Assembly (NCBI RefSeq): GCF_014651615.1
Contig: NZ_BMXF01000001.1
Location: 1,273,731-1,337,730 of the forward strand
Direction of reading: 5' to 3'
From: Persicitalea jodogahamensis
Lineage (GTDB): Bacteria; Bacteroidota; Bacteroidia; Cytophagales; Spirosomataceae
DNA length: 64,000 nt
The translations under genes and the position numbers were made by a program. The number at the start of each line of letters is the position of its first letter. The stretch's first letter is position 1. The notes below the pieces were generated by a model that saw nothing but the letters and a program-made list of their open reading frames with translations, ran no database searches and had not been told where the DNA came from. This document shows positions 18,293 through 28,357 of this stretch, piece after piece.

Positions 18293-18322
18293 CATTTCTA
18301 GCCAATAAGAACATTGTGAAAC

Positions 18323-19405
18323 TTAAACTACCTTATCGACCACTTTGGCTGATTCCTTGGCGTTTTCATTAGGTTCACTCATATCTTCCAAAGCTTCGGG
18401 ATCACCACTTACCTTGGCCTTGATTTTATTTTCAAGCTCCTCCATCAGTTCGGGGTTGTCTTTAATAAGCGACTTGACCGCGTCGCGGCCCTGACCCAAA
18501 CGGTTTCCGTCGTAGCTAAACCATGAACCTGACTTTTTGACGATATCCAATTCTACGGCCAGGTCAATGATTTCGCCTGCTTTGGAAATGCCTTCACCGT
18601 ACATGATGTCGAACTCGATAACCTTGAAAGGCGGCGCGAGTTTGTTTTTTACGACTTTCACACGGGTCCGGTTACCAAGAATGTTATCGGCGCTCTCTTT
18701 GATGGCACCCACACGCCGGATATCCAGTCGTACGGAACAATAGTATTTCAAGGCATTACCGCCCGTCGTCGTTTCAGGGTTACCGAACATAACGCCGATT
18801 TTCTCCCGCAGCTGATTGATAAAGATACAGCAGCAACCCGTCTTATTGATGACGCCCGTCAGCTTCCGCAGAGCCTGTGACATCAGGCGAGCTTGTAAGC
18901 CCATCTTGCTGTCGCCCATTTCGCCTTCGAGTTCAGCCCGTGGAACGAGTGCCGCCACGGAGTCGATGACGATGATGTCAAGGGCGCCGCTGCTGATAAG
19001 ATGTTCGGTGATTTCGAGAGCCTGTTCACCGCTGTCGGGCTGCGAGATGAGCAGGTTTTTGGTATCGATGCCCAGTTTCTCGGCGTAGGAACGGTCGAAG
19101 GCGTGTTCGGCGTCCACAATGGCCGCCAAACCCCCTTTTTTCTGAGCTTCGGCAATACAGTGCATGGCCAGGGTAGTTTTACCCGAGGCTTCGGGGCCGT
19201 ATATTTCGACCACACGGCCTCGGGGCATACCGCCGATTCCCAGCGCCAAGTCCAGGCCGAGCGAGCCCGTTGATATCGTCGGGACGTCCAGCACCTTGCT
19301 GTCACTCAGGCGCATGACGGTGCCTTTGCCGTAGGTTTTGTCTAATTTTTCCAGGGTAGTCTGCAGCGCTTTCATTTTGCTATCTGCATCACTTGCTTGT
19401 GCCAT
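18323..19405 (-). CDS. recA: Recombinase RecA
   Basis: 360 residues. DNA strand exchange and LexA/SOS co-protease. Walker A is GPEASGKTT (~66-74), the RecA signature [14 protein letters not shown] is intact, loop L1 region [14 protein letters not shown] and Walker [13 protein letters not shown] are present, and the C-terminal domain ends in an acidic tail. Length is standard. It is alone on its strand. The 5' leader contains a hairpin at 19441-19471; no LexA operator could be recognised. Confidence 0.97.
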   Translation of the reverse strand: MAQASDADSKMKALQTTLEKLDKTYGKGTVMRLSDSKVLDVPTISTGSLGLDLALGIGGMPRGRVVEIYGPEASGKTTLAMHCIAEAQKKGGLAAIVDAEHAFDRSYAEKLGIDTKNLLISQPDSGEQALEITEHLISSGALDIIVIDSVAALVPRAELEGEMGDSKMGLQARLMSQALRKLTGVINKTGCCCIFINQLREKIGVMFGNPETTTGGNALKYYCSVRLDIRRVGAIKESADNILGNRTRVKVVKNKLAPPFKVIEFDIMYGEGISKAGEIIDLAVELDIVKKSGSWFSYDGNRLGQGRDAVKSLIKDNPELMEELENKIKAKVSGDPEALEDMSEPNENAKESAKVVDKVV

Positions 19406-19440
19406 AAGGAATATTTGAGAAGTTTGTTAAGAACAGAATA

Positions 19441-19471
19441 AAGGCGGCGAAAGATACGCTTTAACCGCCTT
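19441..19471 (-). promoter_or_regulatory. Hairpin in the recA leader
   Basis: Outer stem 19441-19447 pairs with 19465-19471 (AAGGCGG/CCGCCTT), then after a 2x2 internal loop 19450-19453 pairs with 19459-19462. It sits 36 nt upstream of the recA start codon. It may be a leader structure of recA; read on the + strand, where a short T run follows, it could also be a terminator with no evident gene in front of it. Confidence 0.35.
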
Positions 19472-19671
19472 TTCCTTGTAATTGAATTATGGTGTAAATA
19501 TATGTTTAATTATTGACATAGGCAATTGATTTTTATATCATAGTCAATAGTTTTTTAATCTTGTGGGCATCCCGGTAATTTTTAGTTGTTTCGCGTTGTT
19601 AAACCCAGGCGCACGAAGTGCCTCGAATAACCGTGAGCAGACAAGCAACGGGAAAGGTCAATCAAAATATC

Positions 19672-20745
19672 ATGCTCAAAAAACTAGCCCTCTGGGCATT
19701 ATTTATAGTCCTGCTCGTTGCGCTATTTTATCGTGACGAACTCCAATATGGCTGGATGCAGGCCTCGGGGCAGATAAGTATCCTGATGAAAGTGGCTGAC
19801 GTGGAAGATGTGCTGGAAAGCCCCACAATGCCCGATTCGCTAAAAGATAGAATCCGGCTGATTGAGGAAATCAAGCAGTACGGTGTGGATTCGCTGGGAC
19901 TGAATCCGTCGGACAACTATACTACCTTTTACGATCAGCACGGAAAGCCCATTCTGTGGGTCATAACCGCCGCGCCGCGCTACAAGTTGGAAGCCCGGGA
20001 GTGGAAGTTCCCCATCATCGGCGCGTTTCCGTACAAAGGATTTTTCGACGAAGATAAGGCCAAAGTCGAGGAAAGTACGTTAGTGAAAGCAGGTTACGAC
20101 ACCGATATCAACCAGGTATCGGCCTGGTCTACCTTAGGTTATTTGAAAGACCCGATTCTGTCGAGCATGCTCTACCGTTCGGAGGGTAGTCTGGCCAACC
20201 TGATCCTGCATGAATTGACACACGGTACACTTTTTGTCAAGGGAAATCTTGAACTGAATGAGAACCTGGCCAGCTTCGTCGGTGACTGGGGCGCAGTTCG
20301 ATTCCTGACTCAAAAGTACGGGGCGGACTCTGAGCAACTCAGGAGGTACGAGTTTTCAAAGAAATACAATGATGCTTACGCACAGCACGTGCTGCGCGGC
20401 GCCACCCAACTCGACAGCCTGTATGCGACCTTCGCCGATCAGAAAAAGGAAGTACGGAAAGACACCTTGAAAAGAAACCTGATCCGGCGAATCGTCAATT
20501 CTGCCGATACATTACTCGGCGGAAAGGTGTCGTTCACTACTAGCAGGGACAGCACGAGTCGGGCCGATACCACCCGCCGGCCTGTTGAGAAGCCGGAAAC
20601 CAAATTGCCGAATAACGCGTATTTTGTTGGGTACAAGACCTATAAATCCAAACAGAATGAATTTCGCCAAGAGTTTGTAAATAAGTTTGGCGGCGATTTT
20701 AAGAAATACATGGCCTATCTGAAAGAGAAGTACCCCTCTTTGTAA
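19672..20745 (+). CDS. Putative zinc aminopeptidase (PF10023-type), membrane-anchored
   Basis: 357 residues from the ATG at 19672 (MLKKLALWALFIVLLVALF, a signal anchor). The family's long helical region leads to a zinc motif HELTHGT (H180, E181, H184) and a downstream NENLASF segment (E197 a likely third ligand), as in gluzincin-type peptidases. The N-terminal QYGWMQASGQISIL segment is also typical of this predicted aminopeptidase family. It should act in the periplasm. It lies 25 nt ahead of the DUF3108 gene. Confidence 0.8.
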   Translation: MLKKLALWALFIVLLVALFYRDELQYGWMQASGQISILMKVADVEDVLESPTMPDSLKDRIRLIEEIKQYGVDSLGLNPSDNYTTFYDQHGKPILWVITAAPRYKLEAREWKFPIIGAFPYKGFFDEDKAKVEESTLVKAGYDTDINQVSAWSTLGYLKDPILSSMLYRSEGSLANLILHELTHGTLFVKGNLELNENLASFVGDWGAVRFLTQKYGADSEQLRRYEFSKKYNDAYAQHVLRGATQLDSLYATFADQKKEVRKDTLKRNLIRRIVNSADTLLGGKVSFTTSRDSTSRADTTRRPVEKPETKLPNNAYFVGYKTYKSKQNEFRQEFVNKFGGDFKKYMAYLKEKYPSL

Positions 20746-20770
20746 AGGGCCTCTCATTAGCCAAGAAAAG

Positions 20771-21580
20771 ATGAAACACAACCTCAAAAAAGTAGTCATA
20801 CCGTTAGTCACAGTTTTTACCGTTGCATTGGGAATCACCGCTTTCCAGGCCAACGACCGCTACCGCCAAGTCCCGAATGATAGTTTTGGCAAGGGCGAAA
20901 GACTAGAGTACCGTGTCCATTACGGTTTTATCAACGCCGCCGAAGCGCGGGTTGATGTCAGCAATTCCATTGTGAATGTAAACAATCGCCCCTGCTACCG
21001 CGTCAACGTTTTTGGCCGCACCGTCGGGGCTTTCGACCTCGTTTCGCGGGTACGCGATCAGTGGCGTTCTTACATTGACACCTCGGCTATCCTGCCGCAA
21101 ATGTTCAAGCAGGAAATAGAAGAAGGCAAGTACCGAAAGGAAGAGACCGTTCTGTTTAACCACGGCAGCAATGTGGTCTATTCCAGCGTAAAAGATGAGA
21201 AAAAGTCCTTCAAAGTACCTAATAATATCCACGACGTTATCAGCGGATATTATTACCTGCGTACCTTGAATTTCGACCGTATGAGCGTGGGGCAGATGAT
21301 CGAGGTGCCGACGTTTTTTGGCGGTGAAGTTTTCCCGATGAAAGTAAGGTATCGGGGGAAAGACGAAATCAAGACTAAGTTTGGCCGCATCAAAGTCCTG
21401 AAACTGAATCCGATTATGCCTAACAATAAATTTTTCAAGGGCGAAGAATCCATCAATATCTGGGTATCGGATGATGCCAACAAAGTACCCGTGAAGGTGG
21501 AAGTGGACTTGTGGATCGGCTCGCTGGATATGGATCTCAAGAGTTTTAAAGGTCTGCAGAGTGAGATGAAGTGGATGTAG
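20771..21580 (+). CDS. DUF3108 domain exported protein
   Basis: 269 residues. Signal peptide (VVIPLVTVFTVALGITAFQA, cut near residue 27). The mature part is DUF3108: FGKGERLEYRVHYGFINAAEA at the start and VGQMIEVPTFFGGEVFPMKV followed by FGRIKVLKLNPIMP in the middle, a beta-rich fold predicted to be periplasmic or outer-membrane facing. Its activity is not established. It converges on the FemAB-like gene with 17 nt between them, and no terminator hairpin is visible there. Confidence 0.8.
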   Translation: MKHNLKKVVIPLVTVFTVALGITAFQANDRYRQVPNDSFGKGERLEYRVHYGFINAAEARVDVSNSIVNVNNRPCYRVNVFGRTVGAFDLVSRVRDQWRSYIDTSAILPQMFKQEIEEGKYRKEETVLFNHGSNVVYSSVKDEKKSFKVPNNIHDVISGYYYLRTLNFDRMSVGQMIEVPTFFGGEVFPMKVRYRGKDEIKTKFGRIKVLKLNPIMPNNKFFKGEESINIWVSDDANKVPVKVEVDLWIGSLDMDLKSFKGLQSEMKWM

Positions 21581-21597
21581 GGTCCTGCCGGTGGCTT

Positions 21598-22608
21598 TCA
21601 TGGTTTCGCTGAACGAGCGTATAGGCTCGTTTCGCGCCAGATCATTAGCCCTCTTCTGAAATTCTGGAGTTGTCGTAATGGAAACGGCAGCTCATTTTTT
21701 TTGATGGAAAAGAATGCCCGCTTCTCCGCCCCAAAACTTTCGTAGAAAGCAGAAATGCTATCTACTTCGGGACTTTCAAAATCAAAGGTGCGTAATTGCC
21801 CGGCGGCTTCCCTGAAATACTGGTCCAGCAGAAAAGTGCGGGCATTTCCCTTCCTTCCGACTGCGTCAGCGGCATTGAAAATGTAGATCCCCATACCGTT
21901 TTCTTCCAAAACCATAACTCCCGCGTGAATTTCCGGGCCAATTCTCGCGTAACGAATAATTCCTGAATTCTTTTCCAGCACCAGAGAAGCCAGGTCGCTT
22001 AATAGCTGGTAAGCGCTTTCCTTTACATTCTTGATTTTGGGAGCATGATTTTTTCGGAAAAGCGTAATCAAGGGCCCGGCATCCTGTGATTCAATCCAAT
22101 CCCAGCGGTACTTTTTAGATTTTTTCAGATTATTCTTACGGTCCTTTTTGTAGCCGTAAGCAAGTTGGGTGTAGGGCTTTTTCAGGTTTAGCCAGTGAGT
22201 GCTTTTGTTCGTTGTTTCAAACTCTGGATGGAAGGTAGTTAGTTTCCGGAGAAGTGGCGTGTGCCGGGGATGGAAATCATAGCTGGAAATGTAGATGAAA
22301 TGTCGACTGAGGCTTTCCAAAAAAACAGCCATTGCTTCCTCAGAAAGTTCAGATTCCGAGAACAGGCCCAGGTATTGACAGAAGAGTGGCTGTTGCACGA
22401 CCGCCAGACCCCATCTTTTCTTTACGGGCAGCGGCATCACGATCTCATAGTTCTGAGCCGAAGGCCAAACCAGACATTGCCATCCGGGCGAAACGCAATC
22501 CAGGTACCACGTATAGGGATAGATGACCGGGTACTCCGAACGTTCGATCAGGGCATTCCAAGCTTGGTCGTCGATTTGGTGACGTTTTAGTAAAGCGGGC
22601 GGTTGCAC
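21598..22608 (-). CDS. FemAB/GNAT-fold acyltransferase-like protein
   Basis: 336 residues from a GTG at 22608, which lies 1 nt after the dnaA stop; an ATG at 22647 in the same frame would overlap the conserved end of dnaA by 38 nt and is less likely. The protein has the features of FemAB-like GNAT proteins: an N-terminal region with PYTWYLDCVSPGWQ, a basic KKDRKNNLKKSKKYRW segment and a second half with GVMVLEENGMGIYIFNAAD and FDFESPEVDSISAFYESFGAE. Members add amino acids to cell-wall precursors or modify polysaccharides; the acceptor here is unknown. Confidence 0.65.
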   Translation of the reverse strand: MQPPALLKRHQIDDQAWNALIERSEYPVIYPYTWYLDCVSPGWQCLVWPSAQNYEIVMPLPVKKRWGLAVVQQPLFCQYLGLFSESELSEEAMAVFLESLSRHFIYISSYDFHPRHTPLLRKLTTFHPEFETTNKSTHWLNLKKPYTQLAYGYKKDRKNNLKKSKKYRWDWIESQDAGPLITLFRKNHAPKIKNVKESAYQLLSDLASLVLEKNSGIIRYARIGPEIHAGVMVLEENGMGIYIFNAADAVGRKGNARTFLLDQYFREAAGQLRTFDFESPEVDSISAFYESFGAEKRAFFSIKKNELPFPLRQLQNFRRGLMIWRETSLYARSAKP

Positions 22609-22609
22609 T

Positions 22610-24061
22610 TTACTTGAAGTAGCTGCGGAGTTTCTGTACGGTTTCATCCACGTCAGGGTCGCTGCCCATCAGTTCGTTGATACTCTGGATGGAGTGAATT
22701 ACCGTGCTATGGTCCCGGCCACCGAAGTGATAACCGATGGACTTGAGCGGCAGGTCAGTGTATTCCTTGGCCAGGAACATTGCCAGTTGGCGCGGATAGA
22801 CGTTCTCCTTCTTGCGGCTTTTACTCTTCATATCGGCGATGGCAATCTCGAAATGATCCGCCACGATTTCCTGAATCGTGTCGATGGTCACTTCCTTTTC
22901 CTCGTTCATCACGATATTCTTGAGAGTGTTCTTGGCCAGCTCCACGTCGATGGTGCGCCGCGTGAGAGATGCCTGCGCCATGAGCGATACCAGCACACCC
23001 TCTAATTCCCGCACGTTGGAATTGACGCTGTGCGCCACGTACTCGATTACCTCACTGTCAATGAAAATTCCCTCGGCCTGCAGTTTTTTCTGGATAATGG
23101 CGATGCGCGTCTCAAAATCCGGCGTCTGCAAGTCCGCCGTAAGTCCCCACTTGAAGCGAGAGAGAAGACGATCCTGCAAGCCTTCCAACTCACGTGGCGG
23201 GCGGTCACTGGTCATGATTATTTGCTTGCCCAGCTGGTGCAGGTGGTTGAAAATATGGAAGAAAGTATCCTGCGTTTTCTCTTTACCTGATAAAAACTGT
23301 ACATCGTCGATCACCAGCACGTCCACTTTCATATAGAAGTCGTTAAACTCCTGCAGCACGTTGTTCCGGATTGAATTGATGAACTGATTCGTAAACTTCT
23401 CCGACGACACGTACATCACCACCTTGTCGTCAAAGTGGTTACGGATGTAGTTGCCGATGGCCTGCACGAGGTGCGTCTTCCCCAGGCCCACGCTGCCGTA
23501 CACCATCAGCGGATTGAAGGACGTAAGACCGGGCCGTTGTGCCACGGCAAAACCCGCCGAGCGGGCCAGGCGGTTGCAGTCGCCCTCAATGAAATTATCA
23601 AAAGAATAGCCCTGATTCAGGTAGGTGTCGAGCTGGAGCGAATCCTGATCCTTAGGAGGGGTCGAGTTGAGCCGGGGATCGTTCTGAAAATTATCGGGGC
23701 GGGAATTTTGCGGCGTTTTGACCGTCGGCATACTAACCGTCAGCGGCTGGTGGCGCTCAGTGCCTGGATCCACGATGATCGAATATTCCAGCATTCCGTC
23801 GCGCCCCAGCGAGTAGTCCAGTGCCTGCCGCAGCAAGTGCACGTAATTGTCTTCCAGCCACTCGTAAAAAAACTGGCTGGGTACTTGTATTGTCAACACC
23901 TTGTCATTCAGCCTGAAAGGACGTATAGGCTCAAACCACGTCTGAAAACTTTGCGCAGGAATGCTCTCCCGGATAATCCGAAGGCACTTTTCCCATACAA
24001 TGTCCACTTCGCGCGGAGGGGGCACTCTTTCCAAGGTGAAGTTTAGTTGATTTGGTGTCAT
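22610..24061 (-). CDS. dnaA: Chromosomal replication initiator DnaA
   Basis: 483 residues from the ATG at 24061 (MTPNQLNFTLERV); sequence further upstream in frame is not DnaA-like. Domain I (~20-100, CLRIIRESIPAQSFQTWFEPI), a short linker, the AAA+ domain with Walker A GSVGLGKTHL (~174-183) and Walker B LVIDDVQFLSGK, and DNA-binding domain IV with the GGRDHSTVIHSI signature. It initiates replication at oriC. The 241-nt gap to the divergent mutA holds no TTATCCACA box, so an origin next to dnaA is not supported here. Confidence 0.97.
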   Translation of the reverse strand: MTPNQLNFTLERVPPPREVDIVWEKCLRIIRESIPAQSFQTWFEPIRPFRLNDKVLTIQVPSQFFYEWLEDNYVHLLRQALDYSLGRDGMLEYSIIVDPGTERHQPLTVSMPTVKTPQNSRPDNFQNDPRLNSTPPKDQDSLQLDTYLNQGYSFDNFIEGDCNRLARSAGFAVAQRPGLTSFNPLMVYGSVGLGKTHLVQAIGNYIRNHFDDKVVMYVSSEKFTNQFINSIRNNVLQEFNDFYMKVDVLVIDDVQFLSGKEKTQDTFFHIFNHLHQLGKQIIMTSDRPPRELEGLQDRLLSRFKWGLTADLQTPDFETRIAIIQKKLQAEGIFIDSEVIEYVAHSVNSNVRELEGVLVSLMAQASLTRRTIDVELAKNTLKNIVMNEEKEVTIDTIQEIVADHFEIAIADMKSKSRKKENVYPRQLAMFLAKEYTDLPLKSIGYHFGGRDHSTVIHSIQSINELMGSDPDVDETVQKLRSYFK

Positions 24062-24080
24062 CGTCGATTTTCGGGGGAGG

Positions 24081-24088
24081 CAAAGGTA
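24081..24088 (-). promoter_or_regulatory. Possible dnaA -7 promoter element
   Basis: On the - strand this reads TACCTTTG, a match to the Bacteroidota -7 box TAnnTTTG, 19 nt upstream of the dnaA start. No TTG is found at the expected -33 distance, so support is modest. Confidence 0.3.
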
Positions 24089-24249
24089 GCAAAATGCTTG
24101 GGCTGTACCTTGAAAATTGCTCCTGAAATTACCACCAAAATTTTCCTTAATCAAACCGCCCGCGTAATCTAGTGGAAAAGTACAATGCCCCAAAAGGACA
24201 AACGGAAATTGGCCTATTCAGCGATAAAAAAAATGTAATATCAAATTCG

Positions 24250-24257
24250 TAGCTTTG
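24250..24257 (+). promoter_or_regulatory. Possible mutA -7 promoter element
   Basis: TAGCTTTG matches TAnnTTTG and lies 45 nt upstream of the mutA ATG at 24303. No -33 TTG at the right spacing. Confidence 0.35.
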
Positions 24258-24302
24258 TTTGATTCGAAAAAAACGACCTGTTTTTTATTAATTTTTTTTT
24301 GT

Positions 24303-25700
24303 ATGGAGTCCTCATTTTTTGCCGAATTTTCCAAAACCGATAAGATGAATTGGCGTCGCCAGTTGGAAAAGGAATTGAATGGACGCTCTTACGAAGATGT
24401 CCTGCACCAGGTAGCGGACTCTGTGGTGATGCAGCCCTACTACGTGGCGGAAGACCTGGAAAGCAATACGCATTATCTTGAAATCCAGAAAGCTCAGAAG
24501 CAAACTCCCGGCTGGCTGACCATCCCACCCATTGCTTTCAGGACGCCATCCGGAACCAATCAGCGAATCCTGCGCCACCTTGAGCGTGGTGCCGATGCGG
24601 TATGGTTGGAATGCGGAGATACACCGACCGCCCACCTGGAGCTGGTAAAAACGCTACATACTATCCGGCTGACCGATACGCCCGTTTTTCTGGACACGCC
24701 TGAACCAGCCCCGCATATACTAAAAGAACTCACTCAGGGGTCAAGCTATTATCTGAAAGGTGGGATTGTCCACGATCCATTGGCGGACTGGATGCGGACA
24801 GGACAGGACTATGGTCCTGCCCTCGACTCTATTGCCGAGGGGATGGCCCTGACCAAAGCCATGCGCGAATTTCACTCCTACAAAGTAGAGAGCCATCTGT
24901 TTCACGAAGCGGGGGGCGATGTTGTGCAGGAACTTGCTTACACGCTAGCATCCTTCGTGACCTACATGGACGAGCTGACCGGACGCGGCGTTTCCCCACT
25001 GATGGCGGCGGGTCGCTTGGTGTTTTCTATCTCGATCGGTACCCATTATCTGACGGAAATTGCCAAACTTCGGGCATTGCGGTACCTCTACAGAAAAGTC
25101 ACCCGTTCATACGGGCTACCCGACGAGCTATGCCAGCCCTTCATTCAGGCGCAAAGTTCGCGGTTGTATCAATCGGCCCACTCTCCGCACAACAACATTG
25201 TGCGCCATACGTCCGAAGCTATGAGCGCAGTGATGGGTGGTTGCGACGCGCTGAGTACACTCCCTTACAGCGCGGAGTTTGTGGGATCAGAAAGTGATGA
25301 ATTCTCTGAACGGGTGGCGCGCAATATTTCTTTGGTCTTGAAAAATGAAAGCTACCTCGACAAAGTAACTGACCCGGCGGCGGGTTCGTATCATTTGGAG
25401 ATGCTCACGTCGAAACTGGTGGAAGCTGCCTGGGATCTTTTTTTAGTGATAGAGCGGGAGGGAGGTTTGCCCCGGGCTTTTAAAGAAAGCATCATCCAGA
25501 ATAGTCTCGAACACTCCTGGAATGCGAAAATCGCGGAATATCAGAATGGAAAAATAATGGTGGGGGTGAATAAGTACCGGGAAAATGAAGAGAAGCCCAT
25601 TTTTGAAGGACGCGTTGAATCTGCTGCCGTTTTTCCAAATTGGGAATATACCCTCTTGACAAAAAGATCGCTTGAAGAAATCGCCCCAATGAAACATTGA
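24303..25700 (+). CDS. mutA: Methylmalonyl-CoA mutase small subunit
   Basis: 465 residues from the ATG at 24303. Non-catalytic partner of MutB. It resembles the TIM-barrel part of the large subunit (the [21 protein letters not shown] helix is shared with MutB's [20 protein letters not shown]) but has lost the B12-binding domain and the substrate-contact residues, ending soon after the barrel. Together the subunits interconvert succinyl-CoA and (R)-methylmalonyl-CoA. The stop is 1 nt before the mutB start, so the two are translated from one message in roughly equal amounts. Confidence 0.92.
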   Translation: MESSFFAEFSKTDKMNWRRQLEKELNGRSYEDVLHQVADSVVMQPYYVAEDLESNTHYLEIQKAQKQTPGWLTIPPIAFRTPSGTNQRILRHLERGADAVWLECGDTPTAHLELVKTLHTIRLTDTPVFLDTPEPAPHILKELTQGSSYYLKGGIVHDPLADWMRTGQDYGPALDSIAEGMALTKAMREFHSYKVESHLFHEAGGDVVQELAYTLASFVTYMDELTGRGVSPLMAAGRLVFSISIGTHYLTEIAKLRALRYLYRKVTRSYGLPDELCQPFIQAQSSRLYQSAHSPHNNIVRHTSEAMSAVMGGCDALSTLPYSAEFVGSESDEFSERVARNISLVLKNESYLDKVTDPAAGSYHLEMLTSKLVEAAWDLFLVIEREGGLPRAFKESIIQNSLEHSWNAKIAEYQNGKIMVGVNKYRENEEKPIFEGRVESAAVFPNWEYTLLTKRSLEEIAPMKH

Positions 25701-25701
25701 T

Positions 25702-27843
25702 ATGAAACCTGATTTTGCCATAATAAAAACGATCGAAGGAGGGCCTGGGCAGGGTTCAATACACAACTCTAAACCCTACCCGACTTCCGAAGGGATCAAG
25801 TTGAGTGCCCGCTACAGGCCGGAAAACATCACCGACGCCGGGCAGGTAGGCTATGCGGCAGGCATTCCTCCTTACCTGCGCGGCCCCTACGCCAGCATGT
25901 ACACACAGCGGCCCTGGACCATCCGGCAGTACGCAGGCTTTTCGACCGCTGAAGATTCCAACGCTTTTTACCGCCGCAACCTCGCTGCCGGACAAAAGGG
26001 GCTGTCGGTTGCCTTTGATCTGGCTACGCACCGGGGCTACGACTCCGACCATCCGCGGGTAGTGGGCGATGTCGGTAAGGCGGGCGTCGCCATCGACTCG
26101 GTGGAGGATATGAAAATCCTGTTCGACCAGATTCCGCTGGACGAGATGTCGGTGTCGATGACCATGAACGGAGCGGTGATCCCGGTGATGGCATTCTACA
26201 TCGTGGCTGCCGAAGAGCAGGGCGTTGCGCCGGAAGCTCTGGCGGGAACAATCCAGAATGACATCCTGAAAGAATTCATGGTCAGGAACACCTATATTTA
26301 TCCGCCGCTGCCTTCCATGCGCATTATCGGAGACATTTTCGCCTATACCGCGCAGCACATGCCGAAGTTTAACTCTATCAGCATTAGCGGCTACCACATG
26401 CACGAGGCCGGCGCCCCGGCACAGCTCGAACTGGCTTATACCCTGGCCGATGGCTGGGAGTACCTGCGTACCGGACTTGGGGCGGGGCTGGACATCGACG
26501 GCTTTGCACCCCGACTTTCTTTTTTCTGGGGCATCGGCATGAATCACTTTATGGAAATTGCCAAGCTACGGGCCGGACGGGTACTTTGGGCTAAAATCGT
26601 GAAAGCACTAGGCGCCAAAGATGCCAAGTCGATGGCCTTGCGAACGCACTGCCAAACCAGCGGCTACAGCCTTACCGAGCAAGATCCGTTCAACAACATT
26701 GCCCGCACAGTGGTAGAGGCCACGGCTGCGGTGCTGGGGCACACACAGTCGCTGCACACCAACTCGCTGGACGAGGCAATGGCGCTGCCAACCGATTTTT
26801 CGGCCCGCATCGCCCGCAACACACAACTTTTTCTACAGCATGAAACCGATATCTGCGCCGCCGTGGACCCCTGGGGCGGTTCCTATTACGTGGAGTACCT
26901 GACAAAGGAATTGATCGACAAAGCCTGGGCGTTAATCGAGGAAGTCGAAAACCTGGGCGGCATGGCAAAGGCCATTGAAACGGGCTTACCCAAAATGCGC
27001 ATTGAAGAAGCTGCTGCCCGCAAGCAGGCCCGCATCGACTCTGGTAAGAATGTCATAGTAGGCGTGAACCGTTTCCGTACCGATGAGGAAGAAGAGATCG
27101 ACGTCCTGGATATTGACAACCAGGCCGTGCGGGAATCGCAGATCAATCGCCTGAACAAAATCAGAAGTACCCGTAATTCCGAACGGGTGAAAACCGCTTT
27201 GGAAACGCTCACTGCAGCCTGTAATGAAGCGGGCGGCACCGATATGAGCACCAATTTACTGGCTCTGGCCGTAGACGCTGCGCGTGAACGGGCCACTTTG
27301 GGCGAAATTTCTGACGCGATGGAAGCCGTCTTCGGGCGTTATAAGGCCACCATTAGATCCATATCCGGCGTGTATAAATCCGAAGTATCTGACGACGAAA
27401 ATTTTCAGCTAGCCCGGCAGATGGCCGACCGGTTTGCCGAACTCGACGGGCGTCGGCCCCGAATCCTGGTCGCCAAAATGGGTCAGGATGGCCACGATCG
27501 GGGTGCAAAAGTTATTGCTACCAGCTTTGCCGACCTGGGTTTTGATGTGGATATCGGCCCGCTTTTTCAGACACCCGGGGAAGTGGCCCGTCAGGCCACT
27601 GAGAACGACGTGCACGTGGTGGGGGCATCCAGCCTGGCCGCCGGGCATAAGACACTTGTGCCACAACTCATTGAGGAACTGAAAAAACTGGGGCGAGATG
27701 ACATCATGGTCATTGCAGGGGGCGTTATCCCGGCGCAGGACTACCAGTTTTTACGGGACGCGGGTGTGAAAGGAATTTTCGGGCCCGGTACTGTCATTTC
27801 CGTGGCGGCGCAAAAGATTTTGGGCGAATTGATGGAGGAGTAA
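25702..27843 (+). CDS. mutB: Methylmalonyl-CoA mutase large subunit
   Basis: 713 residues. Catalytic, adenosylcobalamin-dependent subunit. The barrel includes the [13 protein letters not shown] and [19 protein letters not shown] motifs of the family; the C-terminal B12-binding domain has the base-off DxHxxG motif in [11 protein letters not shown], then [13 protein letters not shown] and GGVIPAQDY. All expected elements are present. It supports propionyl-CoA breakdown or propionate formation via succinyl-CoA. The thioesterase gene follows after 14 nt. Confidence 0.96.
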   Translation: MKPDFAIIKTIEGGPGQGSIHNSKPYPTSEGIKLSARYRPENITDAGQVGYAAGIPPYLRGPYASMYTQRPWTIRQYAGFSTAEDSNAFYRRNLAAGQKGLSVAFDLATHRGYDSDHPRVVGDVGKAGVAIDSVEDMKILFDQIPLDEMSVSMTMNGAVIPVMAFYIVAAEEQGVAPEALAGTIQNDILKEFMVRNTYIYPPLPSMRIIGDIFAYTAQHMPKFNSISISGYHMHEAGAPAQLELAYTLADGWEYLRTGLGAGLDIDGFAPRLSFFWGIGMNHFMEIAKLRAGRVLWAKIVKALGAKDAKSMALRTHCQTSGYSLTEQDPFNNIARTVVEATAAVLGHTQSLHTNSLDEAMALPTDFSARIARNTQLFLQHETDICAAVDPWGGSYYVEYLTKELIDKAWALIEEVENLGGMAKAIETGLPKMRIEEAAARKQARIDSGKNVIVGVNRFRTDEEEEIDVLDIDNQAVRESQINRLNKIRSTRNSERVKTALETLTAACNEAGGTDMSTNLLALAVDAARERATLGEISDAMEAVFGRYKATIRSISGVYKSEVSDDENFQLARQMADRFAELDGRRPRILVAKMGQDGHDRGAKVIATSFADLGFDVDIGPLFQTPGEVARQATENDVHVVGASSLAAGHKTLVPQLIEELKKLGRDDIMVIAGGVIPAQDYQFLRDAGVKGIFGPGTVISVAAQKILGELMEE

Positions 27844-27857
27844 AAGATATTGTAAAA

Positions 27858-28271
27858 ATGTTCTACCACGAAGTGAAAGGAATCCGGGTTCGTTACGCCG
27901 ATACCGACCAGATGGGTTATGTCTATTACGGCAATTACGCGCGTTACTACGAAATCGGGAGAGTGGAAGCTCTGCGTAGTTTGGGGTTTCACTATAAAGC
28001 GATGGAAGATGCGGGGGTAATGATGCCCGTCTATGAAAACCGTTCGCGTTATCACCAGCCTGCCCGCTACGATGACCTGTTGACGATTCTGGTCCGTCTG
28101 CCCAAACTACCGACCGCTCGCGTTGTTTTTGAATATGAGATTCGAAATCAAACGGGTGAACTGCTGAATACGGGCGAAACTACCCTGGTTTTTCAGCGCC
28201 GCGACACCGGTAGGCTCTGTCAGGCTCCGGAAGGCTTGCTCGAAAAACTGCGACCCCACTATCAGAGCTAA
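27858..28271 (+). CDS. Hot-dog-fold acyl-CoA thioesterase (YbgC/FadM type)
   Basis: 137 residues, a single 4HBT hot-dog domain. The signature RYADTDQMGYVYYGNYARYY carries the catalytic aspartate in the DTDxMGxVYYGNY pattern. The preferred acyl chain cannot be read from sequence. It follows mutB by 14 nt, so it may belong to the same transcript and release CoA from intermediates, but this family also occurs next to unrelated genes. Confidence 0.85.
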   Translation: MFYHEVKGIRVRYADTDQMGYVYYGNYARYYEIGRVEALRSLGFHYKAMEDAGVMMPVYENRSRYHQPARYDDLLTILVRLPKLPTARVVFEYEIRNQTGELLNTGETTLVFQRRDTGRLCQAPEGLLEKLRPHYQS

Positions 28272-28357
28272 GGTCTGAATGAATTTCTCCCAGTAAAGAT
28301 TAATTAATTTACATCTTCTTAAAGAGAATTTTGAACTTTCCATTCTCCGCTGAGTAA

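Noticed and set aside
22609-22647. FemAB-like protein starting at the ATG at 22647
   Set aside because: It would overlap the conserved end of dnaA by 38 nt; a GTG directly after the dnaA stop is simpler.
24062-24302. Possible replication origin between dnaA and mutA
   Set aside because: No TTATCCACA or near match could be found and there is no iteron array; only AT-rich sequence and two candidate -7 boxes.
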